Of a DNA stretch of 64,000 nt, positions 10,691 through 18,994 are shown one piece after another. Source of the DNA: Clostridium algidicarnis DSM 15099. GTDB taxonomy: Bacteria > Bacillota > Clostridia > Clostridiales > Clostridiaceae. The notes beneath the pieces are model-generated. The model worked only from the letters and a program-made list of their open reading frames with translations. It was not told the origin of the DNA and made no database searches. The position numbers and the translations under genes were made by a program. The DNA is taken from the NCBI RefSeq assembly GCF_002934235.1, contig NZ_PTIS01000005.1:62001-126000 (forward strand), read 5' to 3'. Numbering within the stretch: position 1 is the stretch's first letter; the number at the start of each line of letters is the position of its first letter.

Positions 10691-10786
10691 AATTAGTTAA
10701 GGATTAATTAAAGTAGATATTAAAAATAAAAATTCATAATCCTTAGATTTTAGTAAATACTAATAAGGATAATCTCCTAAATTTTT

Positions 10787-10819
10787 AAAGCGGTTCTAAG
10801 ATAAAATTAGAATCGCTTT
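10787..10819. terminator. Stem-loop after dnaE
   Basis: AAAGCGGTTCTA (10787-10798) pairs with TAGAATCGCTTT (10808-10819) with one G-T pair. There is no long U tract on the + side, so its strength is uncertain. It is the clearest structure in the 447-bp gap between dnaE and pfkA; the rest of the gap (10820-11090) is AT-rich with no gene that I can support. Confidence 0.5.
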
Positions 10820-11092
10820 AAATAAACAAATAATTATAGGAATCTACAAGATATACTAGGATGTAAATGTATACACCAAGAGTATTGTGAATTATACTAA
10901 ATATTTTGAAGAAAGAGTTGAAAAAACCTACATAATTCAGTAAAATTAAGGTGAGAAGATATTAATGGTAGTACCTATATATTATTAAATTGCATGTCAG
11001 TATCTGTCATTAATTAAATAAAATGAGCACTAATTATGTATACTTTGATTTTTATTATACAAAGTCTAAAAAATAAACGAGTACAAATTTAA

Positions 11093-11127
11093 CCTAGGCG
11101 GGACTGAATTTGACCTGCCGGTATAGG
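11093..11127 (+). promoter_or_regulatory. Leader hairpin overlapping the pfkA ribosome binding site
   Basis: CCTA (11093-11096) and GGCGGG (11097-11102) can pair with TAGG (11124-11127) and CCTGCC (11114-11119) respectively. The outer part covers the first bases of the AGGAGG ribosome site at 11125-11130. This could hold back pfkA translation or stabilise the message. It is a structural reading by eye only. Confidence 0.4.
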
Positions 11128-11137
11128 AGGAATAATT

Positions 11138-12094
11138 ATGAAGAAAATAGCCATACTTACAAGTGGTGGGGATGCACCAGGAATGAATGCTGCTATAAGG
11201 GCTGTAGTTAGGACAGCTATAGAAAAAGGTATAGAGGTAATGGGAATTAGCAGAGGGTACAGCGGACTTATAAACGGTGAAATATTCACAATGGATAGGC
11301 ATTCGGTATCAGATATAATCCAAAGAGGAGGTACTATGCTTAGAACTGCAAGATGCGAAGAATTTAAAACTGAAGAGGGAAGAAAAAAGGCAGCTAATGT
11401 ACTTGAAGTTTTTGGCATAGATGGGCTTGTGGTAATTGGAGGAGATGGCTCTTTTATGGGGGCTAAGCTTCTTTCAGAACTTGGTGTATCCACTGTAGGA
11501 TTACCTGGAACTATAGATAATGATTTAGCATACACAGAATATACTATAGGATTTGATACAGCTTCAAATACAGTTTTAGATGCCATAAATAAATTAAGAG
11601 ATACATCTACTTCCCATGAAAGAGTTTCTATAGTAGAAGTAATGGGAAGAAACTGTGGAGATATAGCTTTAAATGCAGGAATTGCAGGAGGAGCAGAAAG
11701 TATAATAGTTCCTGAAAAAGAATTTGATGTAAATGAACTGTGCAAATCAATTTTATCAGGAAGATTAAAAGGAAAGATGCATAACTTAATATTACTTGCA
11801 GAAGGTGTAGGTGGAGCAGAAGAATTAGCTAGACACGTAGAAAAGATGACAGGCATTGAAGCAAGAGCTACAATACTAGGACATATACAAAGGGGAGGAA
11901 GCCCAACGGCCTTTGATAGAGTACTTGCATCCAAACTTGGATATAAAGCTGTAGAGGTATTAATGGAAGGAAGATCATCTAGAGTTGTAGGTATTAGAGA
12001 TGGAAAGGTAGTAGATTTAGATATTAAAGAAGCACTAGCTATTCCAAGAAAATTTGATGAAGATCTTTATAAAATGGCTCAAGTATTGTCATAA
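11138..12094 (+). CDS. pfkA: ATP-dependent 6-phosphofructokinase
   Basis: A 318-residue bacterial PfkA of normal length, which phosphorylates fructose 6-phosphate to fructose 1,6-bisphosphate in glycolysis. The ATP site is [15 protein letters not shown] at the N-terminus with GGDGSFMGA near residue 103. The catalytic [18 protein letters not shown], with the proton-accepting Asp, lies near 125-142, and the sugar-binding [12 protein letters not shown] near 167 and [16 protein letters not shown] near 247. The ATG 11138 is 8 nt after AGGAGG. It is followed by pyk 71 bp downstream, the common pfkA-pyk arrangement in Firmicutes. Confidence 0.97.
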   Translation: MKKIAILTSGGDAPGMNAAIRAVVRTAIEKGIEVMGISRGYSGLINGEIFTMDRHSVSDIIQRGGTMLRTARCEEFKTEEGRKKAANVLEVFGIDGLVVIGGDGSFMGAKLLSELGVSTVGLPGTIDNDLAYTEYTIGFDTASNTVLDAINKLRDTSTSHERVSIVEVMGRNCGDIALNAGIAGGAESIIVPEKEFDVNELCKSILSGRLKGKMHNLILLAEGVGGAEELARHVEKMTGIEARATILGHIQRGGSPTAFDRVLASKLGYKAVEVLMEGRSSRVVGIRDGKVVDLDIKEALAIPRKFDEDLYKMAQVLS

Positions 12095-12165
12095 TACAAA
12101 CTAAATATTGATTGAAAACATTGAAAAGTTAAAACTTACTAAAATTATTTAAAGGAGTGTATTTA

Positions 12166-13587
12166 ATGAGAAAAACCAAGATAGTATGCACGATAGGTCC
12201 GGGAAGTGATAATGAAGAGGTGCTTTCAGAAATAATTAAATCAGGAATGAGCGTTTCAAGACATAACTTTTCCCATGGAGACCACTTAGAACATAAAATA
12301 AGAATGGATCTTGTAAAAGATCTTAGTAAAAAGCTTAATGTACCTATAGCAATAATGTTAGATACAAAGGGACCAGAAATAAGAACTGGAGATTTTAATG
12401 CTAAATCAGTGGAGTTAAATGAAGGAGATCAGTTCACCATATATTGCAAAGAAGAAATAATTGGGGACAACACAAAGTGTTATGTAACCTATGATGAGTT
12501 AGCAGAAGATGTTAAAAAAGGAGACTCTATACTTATTGATGATGGCTTAGTTGGTCTTAGAGTAGAATCAGTAGAAGATAATAAAATTCACTGCACAGTT
12601 GTAAATAGCGGTGTGGTATCTAATCATAAAGGTGTAAATGTACCAGGAGTTTCAATGAAGCTTCCATCCGTTACTGAAAAAGATATTGATGACTTAAAAT
12701 TTGGAGTGGAGATGGATGTAGATCTTATAGCAGCTTCATTTATAAGAAAGGCCGCAGATATTTTAGAAATAAGAAACATATTAAAAGAAATAGGTGGAGA
12801 TAATATAGCAATATTTGCTAAAATTGAAAACCAAGAAGGCGTAGACAATATAAATGAAATCATAGAAGTTGCAGATGGAATAATGGTAGCTAGAGGAGAT
12901 CTTGGTGTAGAAATACCTATAGAAAAGGTTCCTGTAGTTCAAAAGATGATAATTGAAAAATGCAATAGAAAAGGAATACCAGTTATTACAGCAACCCAAA
13001 TGTTAGATTCCATGATGAGAAATCCAAGACCTACAAGAGCAGAGGCTTCTGATGTTGCTAATGCAATTTTCGACGGTACAGATGCAATAATGCTTAGCGG
13101 AGAGACGGCAAATGGAAAATATCCAGTAGAATCAGTAGCTACAATGTCAAGGATAGCTATAGAAACAGAAAAAGAGCTAGATTTTAAAACACTACTTATG
13201 AAAAAGAAACTACAACATACCCCATCAATTCCAACAGCAATTAGCCTTGCTACAACTACTACAGCTATGGAACTAAATGCTAAGGTAATTATCACAGCAA
13301 CCCAAAGTGGAAGTACTGCAAGAACAGTTTCTAAGTATAGACCTAAATGTCCAATAATAGCAGTAACACCTTATGAAAGAGTAGCAAGAAAGCTATGTCT
13401 AAGCTGGGGAGTATTTCCTTTGATAACCCATAAAGCAGAAAGTACAGATGAACTTATAGAAAAATCTATAGAACTTGTGAAAAAAGAAGGCTTTGTTAAC
13501 ACAGGAGACTTAGTTGTAATGGCAGCAGGAATACCTATAAATGATATAGGATCAACTAATATGATGAAGGTCCATGTAGTAGAATAA
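12166..13587 (+). CDS. pyk: Pyruvate kinase
   Basis: A 473-residue enzyme converting phosphoenolpyruvate and ADP to pyruvate and ATP. Seen are MRKTKIVCTIGP, MSVSRHNFSHG, MLDTKGPEIRTG, the active-site IFAKIENQEGVDNINEI (general acid lysine region), MVARGDLGVEIP and PVITATQMLDSMMRNPRPTRAE. The C-terminal allosteric domain ends at NMMKVHVVE. The extra PEP-utilising domain found on Bacillus pyruvate kinase is absent. GTG 12157 would also keep frame, but the AAAGGAG site at 12151-12157 places the start at ATG 12166. It is likely co-transcribed with pfkA. Confidence 0.97.
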   Translation: MRKTKIVCTIGPGSDNEEVLSEIIKSGMSVSRHNFSHGDHLEHKIRMDLVKDLSKKLNVPIAIMLDTKGPEIRTGDFNAKSVELNEGDQFTIYCKEEIIGDNTKCYVTYDELAEDVKKGDSILIDDGLVGLRVESVEDNKIHCTVVNSGVVSNHKGVNVPGVSMKLPSVTEKDIDDLKFGVEMDVDLIAASFIRKAADILEIRNILKEIGGDNIAIFAKIENQEGVDNINEIIEVADGIMVARGDLGVEIPIEKVPVVQKMIIEKCNRKGIPVITATQMLDSMMRNPRPTRAEASDVANAIFDGTDAIMLSGETANGKYPVESVATMSRIAIETEKELDFKTLLMKKKLQHTPSIPTAISLATTTTAMELNAKVIITATQSGSTARTVSKYRPKCPIIAVTPYERVARKLCLSWGVFPLITHKAESTDELIEKSIELVKKEGFVNTGDLVVMAAGIPINDIGSTNMMKVHVVE

Positions 13588-13592
13588 TCAAG

Positions 13593-13607
13593 TGAGTCTT
13601 AGACTCA
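13593..13607. other. Short palindrome just after pyk
   Basis: TGAGTCT (13593-13599) and AGACTCA (13601-13607) form a near-continuous palindrome 6 bp after the pyk stop. There is no U tract. It may be part of the 3' end structure that precedes the 13651-13733 element. Confidence 0.35.
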
Positions 13608-13650
13608 GGTGGAGTTTGCTTATAAGGAATACATCTTTCCATAAAAGGCT

Positions 13651-13733
13651 AGAAGAACTTATCCAGGGGCGTAGCAGCCGTCATTCCCCACCTTGAAGAG
13701 GATAGGGGTGTTACGGATGGTAGCCATCGGATA
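13651..13733 (+). ncRNA. Structured RNA element, copy 1 (unknown family)
   Basis: An approximately 83-nt element sharing most of its sequence with 22281-22363. A consistent fold is visible. P1 is TATCC 13660-13664 with GGATA 13729-13733. P2 is GTAGCA 13671-13676 with TGTTAC 13709-13714. Inside P2, P3 is CCCC 13686-13689 with GGGG 13705-13708. P4 is GATGG 13716-13720 with CCATC 13724-13728 around a TAG loop. Differences from copy 2 keep the pairs (G-U for A-U or G-C). It lies 63 nt after pyk. I do not recognise it as a known riboswitch. A small repeat element is the alternative. Confidence 0.6.
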
Positions 13734-13782
13734 TAATATGTATAGATAAACACTAATACCCTTGTATATAAGTTAATCGAAG

Positions 13783-13875
13783 CACTTTAAATGAAGGAAT
13801 TTAAATTAAAAGACTTTAAATAAAAAGACTTTAAATGAAAATGCTTTAAATAAGAATACTTTAAATGAAAACATG
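13783..13875 (+). repeat. Degenerate AT-rich tandem repeat (CTTTAAATGAAAA type, about 15-16 bp period)
   Basis: Six imperfect units, each with a core of CTTTAAAT or ATTTAAAT followed by AAAAAG, GAAAATG or similar, between the structured element and the next promoter. No reading frame or hairpin explains it. It may be slippage-derived. Confidence 0.6.
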
Positions 13876-14060
13876 TTGAAAGAAATAGACTTGAAGGAAA
13901 TCATGCAATATTGCTCAATAATCCTATCTAACCTTATGAATAAGGATTAATTTGGAACTAAAGTGCAATATTTATTGCATAAATACAAAGTTAACAGAAA
14001 GTTAACAAATAAACAGTTAATTAATGGTATATTCTATATGTATAGGTTAATAATTAGTGA

Positions 14061-14134
14061 TATAATCGTAAATCACGAATATGGAGTTATGGCAACTGAT
14101 TCTATACTTAGCACCTTAAAAGGTGCTTTTTTTT
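14061..14134 (+). ncRNA. Putative small RNA or leader with intrinsic terminator
   Basis: A TATAAT box at 14061-14066 is followed about 7 nt later by a possible short transcript. It has a stem GAAT...ATTC enclosing AGTT-AACT (about 14077-14102) and ends in a strong terminator, AGCACCTT (14110-14117) paired with AAGGTGCT (14120-14127) plus a T tract to 14134. The -35 region is weak. The terminator lies 159 nt before rlmD, so this could be an independent small RNA or an attenuated leader. A 67-codon frame across it is not convincing. Confidence 0.45.
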
Positions 14135-14292
14135 GCATTAATTTGAAAAAAGCAAGGTTGGAATAATAAGTAAATATAATTCCGGATTTAAGATCGATTT
14201 TTAAACTTAATTTCAAATGAAAACTATACCCTAATTTAAATATAAGATATAATAATATAGTAGTAGAAATATAATATGGATGGTGAAAGTAC

Positions 14293-15681
14293 TTGATAGA
14301 AAAAAACAAAGAATACATAGTAGATATAATATCAGCTGGGTACGAAGGAGAAGGCATGGCAAAAATTGACTCCTTTCCAATATTTATACAAGGAGCCATA
14401 GAAGGTGAAAAGACTAAAATAAAAATAATAAAATTAAACAAAAATTATGCTTTTGGAAAGCTTATAGATATAATAACCCCATCAAAACATAGGGTAGAAC
14501 CTTTATGTGAAATATATAGTAAATGTGGAGGATGCAATCTTCAACACATGAGCTATGAGTCACAGCTGGAGTTTAAAACAAAAAGAGTTAAAGATTGTAT
14601 TGAAAGAATAGGAAAGATTAAAGATGCCACAATACATAACACCATAGGGTCAGCTAGTCCTTATAGATATAGAAATAAGGTTCAATTACCAGTAGGTGGT
14701 GAAAAAGGTGATGTAAAGATCGGATTTTATGCCCAAAGAAGCCACAATATAATAGATATGAAAAAATGCATCATCCAAGATGAAAGTGGAGACAAAGCTG
14801 TAGATATAACAAGACAGTGGATGAATAAATATGGAATAGAGCCTTATAACGAAATAGAAAGTAAAGCTTCTAATCTAAAAGGAATAGTAAGACACATAAT
14901 GGTTAGAAAAGGCTTCAAAACTAATGAGGTCATGGTAGTTTTAGTAACAACTACAAAGGAAGTTCCATATAAAGAAGAATTCATAAAATTCATAAGGGAT
15001 AACATAGATGGAGTAAAATCCATAATACAAAATATAAATCCTAAACTCACAAACGTAGTCCTTGGAGAAGAAAATATAGTTTTATTTGGAGAAGATCATA
15101 TAAGCGATTATATTGACCAGTTTAAGTTTAAAATATCCCCGTTATCATTCTTCCAAGTAAATCCAATACAAACAGAAATACTTTATAAAAAAGCCTTAGA
15201 ATATGCAGACTTAAAAGGTGATGAAATAGTATTCGATGCCTACTGTGGTACAGGAACCATATCCCTGTTTTTATCCCAAAAAGCAAAAAAGGTATACGGA
15301 GTAGAAATAGTAAAAGAAGCCATAGAAAATGCAAAGGAAAATGCAAAACTCAACGGAATTAATAACACAGAATTCATAGTAGGACAGTCCGAAACAGTAA
15401 TTCCAGAACTTATAGAAAAAGGCATAAAAGCAGAGGTTGTAGTAGTAGATCCCCCAAGAAAAGGCTGCGCAAAAGAACTGCTAGAAGCCATAGCCCACAT
15501 GTCACCAAAAAGAATAGTCTACGTATCCTGTGATCCATCAACCCTCGCAAGAGACCTAGCAATTTTAGAAGAAATGGGCTACAAAACAAAGGAAGTGCAG
15601 CCAGTAGACATGTTTTCAGAAACAAGTCACGTTGAGAGTATAATTCTGATGACGTATTGTGGTTCAGGGGGCGAAAAGTAG
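14293..15681 (+). CDS. rlmD: 23S rRNA (uracil-5-)-methyltransferase, RlmD/RumA family
   Basis: A 462-residue SAM-dependent RNA methyltransferase. An N-terminal TRAM domain (residues 1-60) is followed by 4Fe-4S cysteines Cys72, Cys78, Cys81 and Cys159. The methyltransferase domain has [14 protein letters not shown] near 317, the [10 protein letters not shown] motif near 382 and catalytic Cys413 in [12 protein letters not shown]. The start is TTG 14293 with a modest GGTGAAAG site. The last residues ([12 protein letters not shown]) differ from the usual short ending after HVE. The 3' end of this gene (rumA) is a known integration site for integrative elements in Firmicutes, and accessory genes follow here. 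Confidence 0.92.
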   Translation: MIEKNKEYIVDIISAGYEGEGMAKIDSFPIFIQGAIEGEKTKIKIIKLNKNYAFGKLIDIITPSKHRVEPLCEIYSKCGGCNLQHMSYESQLEFKTKRVKDCIERIGKIKDATIHNTIGSASPYRYRNKVQLPVGGEKGDVKIGFYAQRSHNIIDMKKCIIQDESGDKAVDITRQWMNKYGIEPYNEIESKASNLKGIVRHIMVRKGFKTNEVMVVLVTTTKEVPYKEEFIKFIRDNIDGVKSIIQNINPKLTNVVLGEENIVLFGEDHISDYIDQFKFKISPLSFFQVNPIQTEILYKKALEYADLKGDEIVFDAYCGTGTISLFLSQKAKKVYGVEIVKEAIENAKENAKLNGINNTEFIVGQSETVIPELIEKGIKAEVVVVDPPRKGCAKELLEAIAHMSPKRIVYVSCDPSTLARDLAILEEMGYKTKEVQPVDMFSETSHVESIILMTYCGSGGEK

Positions 15682-15756
15682 AAGTTGACCACAACATATA
15701 GTGGTTCAAGAGTGATTTTGGAGCAAAAAATGAGCGAAAAAACACCGTTTTTTGAC

Positions 15757-15780
15757 CCCTATTTTTGGGGTGCTTTATAG
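15757..15780 (+). terminator. Possible terminator after rlmD
   Basis: ACCCC and GGGGT enclose a T-rich loop at about 15757-15773, followed by GCTTTAT. It is short but GC-rich compared with its surroundings, and lies 76 bp after the rlmD stop. Confidence 0.45.
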
Positions 15781-15889
15781 ATGACATAGGGTAAAAAGAG
15801 TGATGACATTATAAAGGTGGAAAAATTGATGGCTCAGAAAGAGGGAGAAATAATCCTCTGGGATGATAAGAATTTTATATAATCTAATG

Positions 15890-15930
15890 TAGTGGTAGTT
15901 GTTTTGAAACAGCTACCACTATAGTTTTTT
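15890..15930 (+). terminator. Strong intrinsic terminator in the rlmD-cadC gap
   Basis: TAGTGGTAG (15890-15898) pairs with CTACCACTA (15913-15921), with inner TGTTT/AAACA pairing, followed by TAGTTTTTT. No gene that I can support lies directly upstream, so a longer rlmD transcript or a lost gene is implied. Confidence 0.8.
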
Positions 15931-15960
15931 AATAGTTTGAAATTTTATTTCAAACTATTA
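15930..15960. repeat. Perfect 14-bp-arm inverted repeat
   Basis: TAATAGTTTGAAAT (15930-15943), a TTT spacer, then the exact reverse complement (15947-15960). It directly follows the terminator and may be a second stem-loop or a protein-binding palindrome. Nothing else is seen between it and the cad promoter. Confidence 0.6.
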
Positions 15961-16083
15961 TAGAACCTACAATATTTGTGTTTTTAAAATAGGTTTGTAT
16001 AGAAATCACCCTTTTATGGTATTAATGTCGTAATAGATGGTTTTGAGATATTTCAAATAATATAAAAAACACTTGAATAAATG

Positions 16084-16160
16084 CTCATATAACTATTGAC
16101 ATATGAGAAAAACAATAATATAATAAATACACAACGTATGAATGCTTGCTCAAGTATTCA
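16084..16160 (+). promoter_or_regulatory. cadC promoter with two operator-like inverted repeats
   Basis: The promoter is near-consensus: TTGACA at 16096-16101, 17-bp spacer, TATAAT at 16119-16124. CTCATAT (16084-16090) and ATATGAG (16101-16107) form an exact 7-bp inverted repeat around the -35 box. TGAATGCTTG (16139-16148) and CAAGTATTCA (16151-16160) form a second, nearly perfect repeat just downstream of the start point. The second has the layout of ArsR/SmtB-family operators. Either or both could bind the repressor encoded next. Confidence 0.75.
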
Positions 16161-16189
16161 GATGAAATGATTTAAAAAGAGGTGATAAT

Positions 16190-16558
16190 ATGACTGAAAA
16201 ATTTAATTCAATTGAAAGATGTGACTGCAATGTAATTCATGAGGATATTGTAAATCAAGTTAGAGATAAAATGCCTCAAGAAGAAAGCCTTTATGATCTA
16301 GCAGAATTATTTAAAGTATTTGGAGATTCAACACGAATCAGGATATTATGGGCTTTACATGAAGCTGAAATGTGTGTTTGTGATATCGCTGTATTACTTA
16401 ACATGACACAATCAGCAATTTCCCATCAGCTGAGAGTCTTAAAACAAGCTAATTTAGTGAAAAACAGAAAAGAAGGGAAAGTAGTATATTATTCATTAGT
16501 TGATGATCATGTAAGAGAAATATTTGACCAAGGTCTAATTCATATCAACGAGAAGTAG
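16190..16558 (+). CDS. cadC: ArsR/SmtB-family metal-sensing repressor, CadC-like
   Basis: A 122-residue winged-helix repressor. The DNA-recognition part is LLNMTQSAISHQLRVLKQANLVKNRKEGKVVYYSL. Metal ligands expected for CadC-type cadmium/lead/zinc sensing are present: an N-terminal CDC near residues 11-13 and the ELCVCD-like EMCVCDIA near 62-67. The C-terminal DDHVREIF resembles the structural zinc site. The ATG 16190 has AGAGGTGATA upstream. It is the first gene of the cadmium/zinc operon and probably represses it until metal binds. Regulators of this type act in the cytoplasm. Confidence 0.9.
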   Translation: MTEKFNSIERCDCNVIHEDIVNQVRDKMPQEESLYDLAELFKVFGDSTRIRILWALHEAEMCVCDIAVLLNMTQSAISHQLRVLKQANLVKNRKEGKVVYYSLVDDHVREIFDQGLIHINEK

Positions 16559-16703
16559 TAATGTGGTATAATAGAATATTTTTTGAAGATATTTGGGCAG
16601 ATATTTAAGTCTTCATATCAAATGAGCTATGTTTCAATAAAATTTGAAAAAGACTTGTAGTATTTAAAATAAAATTACAAATAATATTTAGGAGGATTTA
16701 ATA

Positions 16704-16925
16704 ATGAAAAAGAAATTTATACTTGAAGGCTTGGATTGTGCAAATTGCGCGGCAAAAATGGAAAAAGCTATTAATGAGCTTGATGGAGTAAAAGAAGCTA
16801 CTGTTAACTTTATGACCACAAAACTCGTTATTGATGGTGAGGATGAAAAAATGCCAACAATAATAGCAGAGGCCGAAAAAATAGTTAAAAAAATTGAACC
16901 CGATACAACTATGAAAAAGGCTTAA
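16704..16925 (+). CDS. Stand-alone heavy-metal-associated (HMA) domain protein
   Basis: A 73-residue single-domain protein with the metal-binding loop GLDCANCAAKME near the N-terminus. The sequence GLDCANCA is typical of the N-terminal domain of Cd/Zn P-type ATPases rather than of copper chaperones. The ATPase encoded 15 bp downstream lacks this domain, so the pair looks like a split version of a CadA/ZntA pump. It likely passes Cd(II) or Zn(II) to the pump or regulates it. A strong AGGAGG site precedes ATG 16704. Confidence 0.88.
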   Translation: MKKKFILEGLDCANCAAKMEKAINELDGVKEATVNFMTTKLVIDGEDEKMPTIIAEAEKIVKKIEPDTTMKKA

Positions 16926-16940
16926 AGGAGGCTGTTTAGT

Positions 16941-18785
16941 ATGACAAAACGACTATGGCGAATAATAATTGGTGCAGCCGTGTTAGTTGCAGCAACAATT
17001 ATTAATTTTAATAATGAATGGTTACAGATTGCTCTCTTTATAATAAGTTACATTATTGTAGGCGGAGATGTTGTAAAAAGAGCTGTAAAAAATATTTTTA
17101 AAGGTCAAGTTTTTGATGAAAACTTTTTAATGAGTATTGCAACAATTGGTGCATTTTTTATTGGTGAGTATCCTGAAGGTGTTGCAGTTATGCTGTTTTA
17201 TCAAGTTGGAGAACTGTTTCAAAGCTATGCAGTTGGCAAGTCGAGAAAGTCAATTGCAAGCCTTATGGATATTCGACCAGATTATGCAAATGTTAAAAAA
17301 GGCGATGAACTTGTCAAAGTTGACCCAGATGAAGTACAAATTGGAGATATTATTGTAATTAAAGCAGGAGAAAAAATTCCTCTTGATGGCAAGGTAATTG
17401 AGGGAAGTTCAATGATTGATACATCGGCACTAACAGGCGAATCTGTTCCTCGTGAAGTAGAAGTTGGAAGTGATATCCTAAGTGGGTGCATCAACATTAA
17501 TGGAGTTATTACAGCGGAGGTTACCAAGGAATTTGGAGAATCTACAGTAAGTAAAATTCTTGATTTAGTTGAAAATGCAAGTAGTAAAAAATCCAATTCA
17601 GAACAATTTATTACGAAGTTTGCGAGATATTATACACCGGTTGTGGTTATAATTGCAGTTTTTCTAGCTATTATACCGCCTCTTGTTATAGACGGGGCGA
17701 CTTTTAGTGATTGGATATATAGAGCACTAGCATTCCTTGTGGTATCCTGTCCGTGTGCTTTAGTTATTTCAATTCCTTTGAGTTTCTTCGGTGGAATAGG
17801 TGGAGCTTCAAAAAAAGGTATTTTAGTCAAGGGTAGTAACTATTTAGAGGCTTTAGCAGAAACTGAAATTGTTGTTTTTGATAAAACTGGAACACTAACG
17901 AAAGGTGTATTTAATGTACAGGAAATTCATCCAGAAGGAGTTTCCAAAGAAGAGCTACTAGAATTAACTGCATATGTGGAAAGCTATTCCAATCATCCGA
18001 TTTCACTTTCACTGAAACGTGCATATGGCAAAGAAATAGACAATGGACGTATTTCAGATGTAGAAGAGATATCAGGTCATGGTGTTATTGCAACAGTAGA
18101 TGGCAAAAAGGTTATGGCAGGAAATATCAAACTTATGAAAATGATGGATATCCCTTATTTCAAGGGAGAGCTGATCGGTACTGCTGTACATGTTGCTGTT
18201 AATAACAAATATATAGGTTATATTCTAATTGCCGATGAGGTAAAGGAAGATTCAGCACAAGCAATCAAGGAACTTAAGGCAGCTAATATTAAACAAACAG
18301 TTATGTTGACAGGTGATAATAAAAGTGTTGGTTCAAAAGTTGCTAAAGAGCTTGGTCTTGATAAGGTTTATGCAGAACTATTGCCAGCAGACAAAGTTGA
18401 AAAACTAGAAGAATTATTTTCGCAAAAATCTAAAAAAGGTAAACTTGCTTTTGTTGGTGACGGAATCAATGATGCACCTGTATTAGCCCGTGCAGACATT
18501 GGAATAGCAATGGGTGGTTTAGGTTCTGATGCAGCCATTGAAGCTGCTGATATTGTAATTATGACTGATGAGCCATCGAAAATTGCTACTGCAATGAAAA
18601 TTTCTAAAAAGACACTAAAAATTGCACATCAAAACATAGTATTTGCAATTGGAATAAAAATAATTGTTCTTATTTTGAGTGCTTTTGGAATAACTACTAT
18701 GTGGGCAGCTATATTTGCAGATGTAGGTGTAACTATCATCGCAGTATTAAATGCTTTTAGAGCTTTGAATGTAAAGAATCTATAA
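16941..18785 (+). CDS. cadA: Cadmium/zinc-exporting P1B-type ATPase
   Basis: A 614-residue heavy-metal ATPase of the inner membrane. It has paired N-terminal membrane segments from about residue 8, the actuator TGES (SALTGESVPREVEVG, near 160) and the metal-transport motif SCPCALV (Cys270, Cys272). The phosphorylation site is Asp314 in FDKTGTLT, followed by the HP motif YSNHPIS and the hinge GDGINDAPVLARADIGIAMG. The terminal helices end in the family's usual FADVGVTIIAVLNAFRAL. No N-terminal HMA domain is present; it is encoded separately just upstream. Its arginine codons include CGA and CGT, more than in neighbouring core genes, which fits acquisition by transfer. Confidence 0.93.
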   Translation: MTKRLWRIIIGAAVLVAATIINFNNEWLQIALFIISYIIVGGDVVKRAVKNIFKGQVFDENFLMSIATIGAFFIGEYPEGVAVMLFYQVGELFQSYAVGKSRKSIASLMDIRPDYANVKKGDELVKVDPDEVQIGDIIVIKAGEKIPLDGKVIEGSSMIDTSALTGESVPREVEVGSDILSGCININGVITAEVTKEFGESTVSKILDLVENASSKKSNSEQFITKFARYYTPVVVIIAVFLAIIPPLVIDGATFSDWIYRALAFLVVSCPCALVISIPLSFFGGIGGASKKGILVKGSNYLEALAETEIVVFDKTGTLTKGVFNVQEIHPEGVSKEELLELTAYVESYSNHPISLSLKRAYGKEIDNGRISDVEEISGHGVIATVDGKKVMAGNIKLMKMMDIPYFKGELIGTAVHVAVNNKYIGYILIADEVKEDSAQAIKELKAANIKQTVMLTGDNKSVGSKVAKELGLDKVYAELLPADKVEKLEELFSQKSKKGKLAFVGDGINDAPVLARADIGIAMGGLGSDAAIEAADIVIMTDEPSKIATAMKISKKTLKIAHQNIVFAIGIKIIVLILSAFGITTMWAAIFADVGVTIIAVLNAFRALNVKNL

Positions 18786-18802
18786 TTAGTAATCCTTTTA
18801 AT

Positions 18803-18842
18803 GCCGATTGGGAGTGGAATATATCTTAATCGGCAATTTTAG
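18803..18842 (+). terminator. Terminator of the cad operon
   Basis: GCCGATT (18803-18809) pairs exactly with AATCGGC (18828-18834) and is followed by AATTTTA. It lies 17 bp after the cadA stop. Confidence 0.7.
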
Positions 18843-18994
18843 GTACAGTGGTTCATATAGCAATAGATAAAGAATATGCAGGGTATATTGTAATTTTTGA
18901 TGAAGTTAAACATGATTAAAAAGAGCAATAAACGAGCTTAAAAAAATTGGAGTAAAAAAGATAGTTATGCTTAACAAGGAACCCAGGGTAGAAT
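18842..18994 (+). pseudogene. Remnant of a second P-type metal ATPase
   Basis: Conceptual translation from 18842 gives GTVVHIAIDKEYAGYI and then VIFDEVKHD before a stop. After a frameshift, RAINELKKIGVKKIVMLNKE follows. This parallels the cadA segment GTAVHVAVNNKYIGYILIADEVKED...AIKELKAANIKQTVML. Only about 50 codons of the actuator/nucleotide-binding region remain, with a stop and a frameshift, so it is a dead fragment. It differs enough from cadA to come from another pump gene, not a recent duplicate. Confidence 0.75.

Noticed and set aside
11089-11934. 281-codon open frame on the - strand
   Set aside because: It lies antisense to pfkA, has no ribosome site and shows low-complexity residues typical of a shadow frame.
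13651-13733. Manganese (yybP-ykoY) riboswitch because of GGGGCGTAG
   Set aside because: The second conserved loop of that family is missing and the helix order differs; neither neighbouring gene is a metal transporter.
13963-14166. 67-codon + strand frame
   Set aside because: It runs through the TATAAT box and the terminator at 14110-14134 and has no ribosome site or recognisable sequence.
15410-15787. 125-codon - strand frame overlapping rlmD
   Set aside because: Mostly antisense to the conserved rlmD 3' region; no family match or ribosome site.
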